Of a stretch of 5,234 nucleotides of DNA, positions 1-5,234 are shown one piece after another. Within the stretch, counting starts at the first letter, position 1; every line of letters starts with the position of its first letter. Under the pieces are notes generated by a model that worked only from the letters and a program-made list of their open reading frames with translations, searched no databases and was not told the origin of the DNA. The stretch is from positions 1-5,234 of the forward strand of contig DAOVRE010000143.1 in assembly GCA_030628305.1 (NCBI GenBank), written 5' to 3'. Origin of the DNA: Candidatus Heimdallarchaeota archaeon (GTDB taxonomy: Archaea; Asgardarchaeota; Heimdallarchaeia; Heimdallarchaeales; Heimdallarchaeaceae). Position numbers and translations under genes: made by a program.

Positions 1-1244
1 AAATCTTCTTGATCTGCAGCAGCGGGTATTGATTGAATACTTGCAGGCATAGATAGTATCCTCATTTCAACGATTTGCATATCAGCAGTATATTGACTAA
101 GCATTAATCCTGACATTAAACCTGCTCCTTTTGATAAGAAGGGTGGTAATCCCACGCTTAGAGCTGGGTGGTTTAATCTATTCATCCTTCTTTCAGACAT
201 TACACAAACCATTGTTATAGCAGCTCCAATCATATCCATAGGTAAACATACAGGAGTTCCTTGGAAATTGGCACCGGTTATCTGAATGTTCTCATCTGGG
301 AAGAAAACTGGATTATCACCTACACCATTCAACTCTATTTCAACCTGAGATCTAGCCCAGGCTAGAGCATCATGAACTGCACCTAATACTTGAGGTGCTG
401 AGCGCATGGAATATGCATCTTGAACTTTAACTTTAAGTCTCCCTTCATACAAATCTCCACCCTTGAAAAGTTTGGTTAGTGATTTTGCACATCTTACTGC
501 ACCTGGAAAACCGCGGGCTTCATGTAACAGCGGAGTGTATGGTTTCATATTTCCCATTAAAGCTTCAATGGACATTGCACAAGCAATTTCTGCTTGTTTT
601 ATAAACCGAAGAGAATCATAAAGGAAGATTGCACTCATAGCTGTAAGAAGATTCGAACCGTTAATTGCTGCTAAACCATCTCGTGCTTTTAACCCTGGAA
701 CTTCAATACCTGCCTTATCCATGGCTTCTTTACCCTCAAGTAATTCACCTTTATAATACGCTTTTCCTTCACCCATTAGTAAGAGTGCAATTTGTGACAT
801 AGGTGCTAAATCACCAGATGCACCAACAGATCCTTTTTGGCAGACAAATGGAGTTAATCCTTTATTTAACATTGCAACTAGTGTTTCAGCAATAATTGGT
901 CGATTTCCTGAATTACCATGGGCTAAAACATTAATTCTACCTAGCATTGCACCACGTACATATTCAATAGGTGCAGGATCCCCTATGCCTGCGGCATGGT
1001 TATAAATTAGATATTTTTGAAATAAACCAACTTCTTCATCAGTTAGTACAACTTCGGAAAATTCTCCAATTCCAGTGTTCACACCGTACATAATTTCTCC
1101 AGCATTAATTTTTTCTTCTAGCATTGCTCGACATTTTACCATCCTTGCCATTGCATCAGGATGTAACTCAACTTTTTCATTATGTCGTGCTACCTTTACA
1201 ACATCTTCAATTGTTAATTCTGAACCTTTTATAATATAAGTCAT
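1..1244 (-). CDS. HAL/PAL/TAL-family aromatic amino acid ammonia-lyase (HutH-like), partial, C-terminus missing
   Basis: Reading leftwards from the ATG at 1244-1242 there is an uninterrupted frame of 414 codons to the window edge. The family uses a self-formed MIO cofactor to remove ammonia from (or to isomerise) an aromatic amino acid in the cytoplasm. The MIO triad A142-S143-G144 lies in the motif GSVGASGDLAP. Other active-site positions match Pseudomonas HAL nearly number for number: Y53 in YGVNTG, H83 in NHAAGIG, N195 in INGSN, Q275/Y278/R281 in QDAYSMRSAPQV, F327 in GANFQGTP, E413 in DQED. H83 and this Glu are HAL-type substrate residues. Several second-shell positions differ from classical HutH: N82 rather than Ser, MSQ after LAP rather than LAH, NFQGTP rather than NFHAEP, and D rather than N before QED. 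Family members are about 510 residues, so roughly 100 C-terminal residues lie outside. Family is certain; the substrate (His, another aromatic amino acid, or an aminomutase role) is open. It is divergent from a paralogue at 1427. Confidence 0.93.
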   Translation of the reverse strand, partial: MTYIIKGSELTIEDVVKVARHNEKVELHPDAMARMVKCRAMLEEKINAGEIMYGVNTGIGEFSEVVLTDEEVGLFQKYLIYNHAAGIGDPAPIEYVRGAMLGRINVLAHGNSGNRPIIAETLVAMLNKGLTPFVCQKGSVGASGDLAPMSQIALLLMGEGKAYYKGELLEGKEAMDKAGIEVPGLKARDGLAAINGSNLLTAMSAIFLYDSLRFIKQAEIACAMSIEALMGNMKPYTPLLHEARGFPGAVRCAKSLTKLFKGGDLYEGRLKVKVQDAYSMRSAPQVLGAVHDALAWARSQVEIELNGVGDNPVFFPDENIQITGANFQGTPVCLPMDMIGAAITMVCVMSERRMNRLNHPALSVGLPPFLSKGAGLMSGLMLSQYTADMQIVEMRILSMPASIQSIPAAADQED

Positions 1245-1287
1245 ATTCTAATCCCTTGATATGATTTAGAAAGACGATAAGCCTTTC

Positions 1288-1295
1288 ATTTAAAA
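1288..1295 (-). promoter_or_regulatory. putative archaeal TATA box for the minus-strand lyase
   Basis: On the minus strand this reads TTTTAAAT, preceded by an A-run (AAAAA) that could form part of a TFB recognition element. A start of transcription about 25 bases downstream, near 1266, would give a leader of about 22 bases. That leader contains AGGGAT at 1256-1251, a weak Shine-Dalgarno-like stretch six bases from the ATG. This is assigned by pattern and spacing only. The region is AT-rich, so chance matches are easy. Confidence 0.35.
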
Positions 1296-1390
1296 TTTTT
1301 GTCCATTGGATTTGAATAATTACGTTATAGGATTTATCTTCTACGCTTTTCGGTTCTGTATAGTTATCCTTAATGTTAGGAAGCGTAATG

Positions 1391-1398
1391 GATAAATA
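1391..1398 (+). promoter_or_regulatory. putative archaeal TATA box for the hutH-phosphoesterase unit
   Basis: GATAAATA is centred about 32 bases before the ATG at 1427, which would place the transcription start near 1420 and give a leader of only a few bases. Short leaders of this kind are common in archaea. AGGT at 1419-1422, four bases before the ATG, could be a weak Shine-Dalgarno site if the leader is slightly longer. This is an inference from pattern and position. No clear operator was recognised, although TTATCC at 1364-1369 and GGATAA at 1390-1395 form a spaced inverted pair next to the element. Confidence 0.4.
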
Positions 1399-1426
1399 GC
1401 ACACAACAAAATGAGTTTAGGTAATA

Positions 1427-2968
1427 ATGGAGCATGAAGTTATCATTTTAGATGGAGATTCCCTGACAATTAATAGTTTGGTTGAAGTTACTAGGTTTGG
1501 AAGAAAAGTAAAAATTGGTGAGGAAGGAAAAAAAAGAATTGAAAAAGCAAGAAAAATTTTAGAGGATAAACTTGAGAAGAATGAAATAATATATGGCATT
1601 TCAACAGGTTTTGGAAAACTTGCTGATACAATAATATCTCCATCAGAAAGAGAGATACTTCAAAAGAACATTATTAGATCACATAGTATAGGCTTTGGTC
1701 CTTACCTTCCCGATGAAGTTGTAATAGGCGCAATGGTTATAGAACTTAATTCCTTCTGCAAAGGTGGTAGTGGAATAAGACTAAAAACTGTGGAAATGCT
1801 CAAGAATCTAATCAACAACAACGTCATACCATTAGTACCTAGCATTGGTTCTTTAGGAGCTAGCGGAGATCTTTCTCCTCTAGCATATATTGCGAGAGTT
1901 CTCATAGGAGAAGGTGAGGCAAAATATGAAAACAAAGTGCAAAAGAGTTCTGATATCCTTTTGAAACTCAATTTATCACCTATCAAACTACATGCAAAAG
2001 AAGGGATTTCGCTAATCAATGGGACACATGTACTAACTTCATTTGCTGCTCATGCTGTTCTTGATTCGGAAAACATTTTGATGAATTCTGTACTTGCCAT
2101 AGGTTTAACATTAGAAACTTTTGATGGAAATGTTAATGCATTTTCTTCATTTATTATGAATCTTCGTCCTCATAAAGGGCAGATGAGATTTGCAAAATCT
2201 GTTCTTGATGTTCTTGTAGGTAGTGATTTACTTACTAAACAACCTAAAAGAATTCAAGATCCATATTCAATTAGATGTTCGCCTCAAGTACATGGAGCAA
2301 TTCTAGATGTAATTGAACATAGTAAAGAACTAGTTGAAATCGAAATCAACTCGACCACAGATAATCCTCTAATAAATCAAGCAACAACAGATGTGGTTTC
2401 TGGAGGCAATTTCCATGGAGAACCAATTGGATTAGCTATGGATTATTTGGCTATAGCTATGACTGAACTAGGTAACATATCTGAAAGAAGAGTAAACCTC
2501 TTATTAGACGCTTCAATATCGGAACTACCTTCTTTTCTTTGTGAAAATCCTGGTTTAAATTCTGGTTTAATGATGATACAATATGCTGACGCAGCTTTAT
2601 CGGGAGAAAATAAAATACTTTCATCACCAGCTTCCATAGATAACACCTCTGTATCCGCAAACCAAGAAGATCATGTTTCAATGGGGTTAACAGCTAGCAA
2701 AAAAGCTTACCAATTGGTGAAGAATGTGTCCCAAATGATTGGAATTGAGATTTACACTGCATGTCAAGGTTTAGAGTTTGTGGAAAACAGAACCCTATCA
2801 AATATTCTTAGCAACATTTACTCATTTATTCGAGAAAAAATACCTCCACTAAAAGATGATAAGTTATTTGATGAAGAAGTGTATTGGGTTATAGATCAAA
2901 TAGAAAACAGATCATTTATCAAAATTGCTGAAAAAAATATAGGGGAAATCTTTGGTGATGTTTTGTGA
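1427..2968 (+). CDS. hutH: Histidine ammonia-lyase (HutH), full length
   Basis: This 513-residue protein has the usual family length (about 510) and should convert L-histidine to trans-urocanate plus ammonia, the first step of histidine degradation, in the cytoplasm. The MIO cofactor triad is A145-S146-G147 in GSLGASGDLSPL. Further landmarks are Y56 in YGISTGFG, S85-H86 in SHSIGFG, N198 in LINGTH, Q277/Y280/R283 in QDPYSIRCSPQV, F329 in GGNFHGEP, and E414 in NQEDHVSMG. The S-H pair and E414 are the HAL-type substrate determinants. PAL and TAL enzymes carry other residues there. The ATG at 1427 is chosen because the lyase N-terminal pattern begins within a few residues and an in-frame stop (TAG, 1397-1399) lies upstream. 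Its last codons overlap the next gene by four bases. No hutU, hutI or hutG is in the window, so the pathway role is inferred from the enzyme alone. Tyr follows LA after the MIO loop (LAY) where classical HutH has His, so another aromatic substrate is not excluded. Confidence 0.9.
   Translation: MEHEVIILDGDSLTINSLVEVTRFGRKVKIGEEGKKRIEKARKILEDKLEKNEIIYGISTGFGKLADTIISPSEREILQKNIIRSHSIGFGPYLPDEVVIGAMVIELNSFCKGGSGIRLKTVEMLKNLINNNVIPLVPSIGSLGASGDLSPLAYIARVLIGEGEAKYENKVQKSSDILLKLNLSPIKLHAKEGISLINGTHVLTSFAAHAVLDSENILMNSVLAIGLTLETFDGNVNAFSSFIMNLRPHKGQMRFAKSVLDVLVGSDLLTKQPKRIQDPYSIRCSPQVHGAILDVIEHSKELVEIEINSTTDNPLINQATTDVVSGGNFHGEPIGLAMDYLAIAMTELGNISERRVNLLLDASISELPSFLCENPGLNSGLMMIQYADAALSGENKILSSPASIDNTSVSANQEDHVSMGLTASKKAYQLVKNVSQMIGIEIYTACQGLEFVENRTLSNILSNIYSFIREKIPPLKDDKLFDEEVYWVIDQIENRSFIKIAEKNIGEIFGDVL
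2954..2960 (+). promoter_or_regulatory. Shine-Dalgarno-like site supporting the GTG start at 2965
   Basis: GGTGATG, inside the last codons of the lyase gene, matches the 3' part of the archaeal consensus GGAGGTGAT over six bases (GGTGAT) and ends four bases before the GTG at 2965. It supports initiation at the GTG embedded in the lyase stop (GTGA) and therefore translational coupling of the two genes. Confidence 0.5.
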
Positions 2969-3822
2969 CAGTAGCAGTTATTGGAGACATTCACGGTTCA
3001 CTCAACAATTTACGTAGACTTATTCCAAAAATCAAACATGCAAAAGCACTTTTTGTTACGGGAGATATCACAGGTACAGTTTCATACTCTTTAATTGTAA
3101 AATCTATACTTGAAACCAAAACCATTTCTCGGGAAAAATACACCGACCTTGTCTATGGAAAATATAGGGAGAAGTTTGTTAAATTTCAAATTAAATCAGC
3201 AATTAAATTTCTTAAACTCGTTCGGAAATTAGAATATCCTGTATTCTTTACGCACGGAAACAGTGAGACTGAAGAGGTTAGAGAATTTTTCACGTCACAA
3301 TCTAAAGACAATGATAACTTATACTACTTAGGCAATTCTGTTATCAGTCATGATGAATGGATAATTACCGGATATGGATATTGTTCTCCAGCTGTTTATC
3401 GAAAAGCTTTACAGACACCTGGAGAGAAGGAAAACAATGAAATCATCAAAGAATTGCAAACTTTGGAAGCTAAGTTATTAAGCATTAATTCAGATATCAA
3501 TTATACTAAATTTGCTTTATTCCATGAACCGCCATTCAATACAAAAGCAGATTATCTCCCATTTCTGAAAACGCATGGAGGCAGCAAAAATATTCTCTCT
3601 CATATTAATCGTGTAAAGTATGATTATGTTTTTGCAGGTCATATTCATGAATCTCAAGGATATGAGACTAGGGAAGGTTCACTGATCCTGAACCCTGGAG
3701 CTTTAGTTAATGCTCAATGGGCTACCTTAAACCTCAAAGAAAAAACCGTGCAATGCAACGAATTAGTATCTCTTTTTAATCTGAAAAAATTCATCTATAA
3801 TACTCGTACACATTTTCAATGA
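2965..3822 (+). CDS. Icc-related calcineurin-like metallophosphoesterase (COG2129-like)
   Basis: The protein has 285 residues and the ordered motifs of a two-metal phosphoesterase: D8-I-H10 (GDIHGS), G33-D34 (TGDITG), G98-N99 (GNSE), H187 in FHEPPFNT, G225-H226-I-H228-E (GHIHES), then N243-P-G. The combination H-x-PP-x-x-T, a GS pair, GHIHE and NPG resembles the archaeal/bacterial Icc-related predicted phosphoesterases, whose substrates are mostly unknown. No signal peptide or membrane segment is seen, so it should be cytoplasmic. Two oddities: motif III has Ser100 where the usual GNH[D/E] has its His, and residues 45-90 form a Lys-rich, probably helical stretch that makes the gap between motifs II and III long (65 residues). 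The start is GTG, overlapping the upstream lyase stop in GTGA, with a Shine-Dalgarno-like GGTGAT just before it. An upstream in-frame ATG is not needed, since the GDIH motif begins at residue 7. Co-transcription with hutH is very likely; a functional link is inference. Confidence 0.9.
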   Translation: MTVAVIGDIHGSLNNLRRLIPKIKHAKALFVTGDITGTVSYSLIVKSILETKTISREKYTDLVYGKYREKFVKFQIKSAIKFLKLVRKLEYPVFFTHGNSETEEVREFFTSQSKDNDNLYYLGNSVISHDEWIITGYGYCSPAVYRKALQTPGEKENNEIIKELQTLEAKLLSINSDINYTKFALFHEPPFNTKADYLPFLKTHGGSKNILSHINRVKYDYVFAGHIHESQGYETREGSLILNPGALVNAQWATLNLKEKTVQCNELVSLFNLKKFIYNTRTHFQ

Positions 3823-3852
3823 AGCAACTGGTAAGTGAAGGAATTCACCACA

Positions 3853-3862
3853 ATATTAATAA
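3853..3862 (+). promoter_or_regulatory. putative TATA box for the aminotransferase gene
   Basis: ATATTAATAA lies in the 87-base gap before the aminotransferase ATG. A start of transcription about 25 bases downstream, near 3882, would give a leader of about 28 bases that contains GAGTGA (3899-3904), a weak Shine-Dalgarno-like stretch five bases before the ATG. The gap has no T-run longer than four, so read-through from the phosphoesterase gene is also possible. Confidence 0.35.
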
Positions 3863-3909
3863 GGACTTGATTTTACTCAAAAGTAGTTAATTTGTTTAGA
3901 GTGACGATA

Positions 3910-5043
3910 ATGATTCCAGTTGTTGATGTAGATATTAAAGAGAAAGAGATTCAAGCAGTTCAAGATGTGGTAAGAAGCAAGTATTTGGTAGAAGGTAAAA
4001 ATGCACGTTCTTTTGAGCAAAAGTTTTCTGAGTTTACAGGAACAAAATATGTTACAACAGTAGTAAATGGGACTTGTGCTTTGCATCTATCGTTAGTAGC
4101 ACTAGACATTGGTCCAAAAGATGAAGTAATTACAACCCCTTTTACATTTATAGCATCTTCAAATTCAATTCTTTTTACTGGGGCAATTCCAGTTTTTGTT
4201 GACGTAGATCCTGAAACGTATAATATAAATCCTGAGAAAATCGAAGATAGCATTACAAAAAACACCAAGGCAATAATGCCAGTTCACATTTTCGGAAATC
4301 CTTGTGACATGGGTGCTATAAAAGATATAGCAGAGGACAAGAATCTAGTTGTGATAGAGGATTGTGCTCAGGCACACGGAGCATCGATTGATGGTAAGCA
4401 TGTTGGTAATTTCAGTGAAGTAGCAGGATATTCATTTTATGGAACAAAGAATCTGGTTGGAGGAGAAGGAGGAGCTGTTACAACAAATAATGAAGAATTA
4501 TTTGAGAAGATAAAGAGCATAAAAAATCATGGGAGGAGTCCTGCTGGTGGTTATTCGCACCATTTAATTGGTTACAATTATCGTATGACAGATATGACAG
4601 CCGCAATAATGAATGTACAAATGGACAGAGCAAAAGAAATCTTATCAAAAAGACATTATAATGGAGATAAATATAGAGAGCTCCTCAAAGATACCGAAGA
4701 GATTCAATTACAAAAAATCTTACCACGAAATCAACACTCAGACTATATAATGGCGCCTCTTATTCAGAAGGAGGGCGTGTCTCAAGAGCAGATAATCGAG
4801 TATCTTAAGTCAAAGAAGATAGGATCAAGAACAATCTATTCTATGTTAGCATATCAACAACCATGTTATATAGATTTGTCAAAATGGTCTCTATCTAGAG
4901 TTATTGAGTATCCGGATTATTCCAAGGTTAAATGCCCAGTAGCTGAAAACATTGCAAAACGGCATTTTGAACTACCGATGGTTACTTCCTTGACCGAAGA
5001 AAACGTAGATTACATTGCAGAAACCCTTAAACAATACTTCTAA
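3910..5043 (+). CDS. DegT/DnrJ/EryC1/StrS-family PLP aminotransferase
   Basis: This 377-residue fold-type I enzyme probably moves an amino group, usually from glutamate, to a keto group on a nucleotide-activated sugar or a related polyol. Visible family marks are the N-terminal MIPVVDVDIKEKEI; N53-G54-T55 followed by ALHLSL (PLP phosphate binding); TTPFTFIAS; D151-x-x-Q154 in IEDCAQAHGA (pyridine-ring contacts); and the Schiff-base lysine K180 in SFYGTKNLVGGEGG. The later NYRMTD and AAI segment is also typical. Length agrees with the usual 370-400. The frame extends upstream to a TTG at 3892 and a GTG at 3901. I prefer the ATG at 3910 because family members normally begin with this M-I-P-V pattern and GAGTGA sits five bases before it. 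The exact sugar product cannot be told from sequence, and no sugar dehydratase, epimerase or glycosyltransferase lies in the window. It follows the phosphoesterase gene by 87 bases on the same strand. Confidence 0.92.
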   Translation: MIPVVDVDIKEKEIQAVQDVVRSKYLVEGKNARSFEQKFSEFTGTKYVTTVVNGTCALHLSLVALDIGPKDEVITTPFTFIASSNSILFTGAIPVFVDVDPETYNINPEKIEDSITKNTKAIMPVHIFGNPCDMGAIKDIAEDKNLVVIEDCAQAHGASIDGKHVGNFSEVAGYSFYGTKNLVGGEGGAVTTNNEELFEKIKSIKNHGRSPAGGYSHHLIGYNYRMTDMTAAIMNVQMDRAKEILSKRHYNGDKYRELLKDTEEIQLQKILPRNQHSDYIMAPLIQKEGVSQEQIIEYLKSKKIGSRTIYSMLAYQQPCYIDLSKWSLSRVIEYPDYSKVKCPVAENIAKRHFELPMVTSLTEENVDYIAETLKQYF

Positions 5044-5071
5044 CCCAATCCCATGAGCTAAAAGTTATCAC

Positions 5072-5078
5072 TTTTTTT
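5072..5078 (+). terminator. T-run, possible archaeal terminator after the aminotransferase
   Basis: Seven T residues lie about 28 bases after the stop codon at 5043, and a second run of six T is at 5108-5113. Archaeal RNA polymerase commonly ends on such T-tracts without a hairpin, and no convincing stem-loop is visible before either run. Their position between two genes fits termination, but the call rests on composition alone. Confidence 0.4.
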
Positions 5079-5133
5079 CTTATAACGGATTAATAGTTCC
5101 GAAAACCTTTTTTGAGCAATAAGATAATTAGGT

Positions 5134-5234
5134 ATGAATAACATGAGCGGTACGAGTGAGGATGATTTTCCTCTTTATATGTCATCAGTTAACGTAAAAG
5201 AAGATAAAAACGTCGAACTAGAGCTAGTGTATAG
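5134..5234 (+). CDS. hypothetical protein, partial (N-terminus only)
   Basis: An open frame begins at ATG 5134, or at a second in-frame ATG at 5143, and runs to the right edge without a stop, giving 33 or 30 residues. An in-frame TAA at 5125-5127 rules out a longer start. AGGT at 5130-5133 touches the first ATG but is nine bases before the second. The second start is therefore better if a Shine-Dalgarno site is used, and the first if the transcript is leaderless. The visible part (beginning MSGTSEDDFPLY from the second ATG) is polar and acidic with no signal peptide or membrane segment, and I do not recognise it. TTATAAC at 5080-5086 could serve as its TATA element. It may be a real gene, but a chance frame of this length is possible. 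Confidence 0.45.
   Translation, partial: MNNMSGTSEDDFPLYMSSVNVKEDKNVELELVY

Noticed and set aside
1207..1404. 65-codon minus-strand open frame across the divergent intergenic region
   Set aside because: It overlaps the well-supported start of the minus-strand lyase in another frame on the same strand and resembles no family I know; most likely a chance frame.
1702..2019. 105-codon minus-strand open frame inside the hutH gene
   Set aside because: It lies wholly opposite strongly conserved lyase sequence including the MIO loop, so it is a shadow of hutH.
3835..3848. Small inverted repeat GTGAA/TTCAC with a four-base loop after the phosphoesterase gene
   Set aside because: The stem is only five pairs and no T-run follows, so it is not convincing as a terminator; such stems arise often by chance.
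3877..4268. Two minus-strand open frames (69 and 102 codons) opposite the start of the aminotransferase gene
   Set aside because: Both are antisense to conserved DegT-family sequence, have no recognisable motifs and no plausible expression signals.
1..5234. Mobile element, CRISPR array, tRNA or defence system
   Set aside because: No transposase or integrase, terminal inverted repeats, regularly spaced repeats, tRNA-like fold or defence-gene motif was found on either strand by reading.

Overview
The window is AT-rich and most likely archaeal, from an uncultured lineage (Asgard, Thermoplasmatota-like or similar). The reasons are inferential. Codon use leans heavily on ATA, AGA and AGG. TATA-like elements sit about 25-50 bases upstream of the start codons, and leaders look short. 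No strong bacterial-type AGGAGG sites are seen. The phosphoesterase belongs to an Icc-related type (COG2129-like) that is common in archaea. No rRNA or other taxonomic marker is present, so the lineage is not settled.

Layout. Bases 1-1244, minus strand: the first 414 residues of a MIO-dependent aromatic amino acid ammonia-lyase of the HAL/PAL/TAL family; its C-terminus lies beyond the left edge. Bases 1245-1426: a 182-base divergent intergenic region with a plausible TATA-like element for each direction. Bases 1427-2968, plus: a full-length second member of the same family that keeps the main histidine ammonia-lyase (HutH) substrate residues. Bases 2965-3822, plus: a calcineurin-like metallophosphoesterase starting at a GTG inside the GTGA that ends the lyase gene. 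Bases 3910-5043, plus: a DegT/DnrJ/EryC1/StrS-type PLP aminotransferase, probably acting on a keto-sugar. Bases 5134-5234, plus: the beginning of an unrecognised protein cut off by the right edge.

How the genes relate. The two lyases are anciently diverged paralogues placed head to head. They may act on different substrates or be regulated against each other. The plus-strand lyase and the phosphoesterase overlap by four bases and are almost certainly co-transcribed and translationally coupled. No other histidine-utilisation gene (hutU, hutI, hutG, ftcD) is in view, so this is not a recognisable complete hut operon. The aminotransferase gene follows after 87 bases with its own likely promoter; a link to the lyases is possible but not shown. 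I found no mobile element, CRISPR array, RNA gene or defence system. The most unusual points are the divergent lyase pair and the lyase-phosphoesterase coupling.
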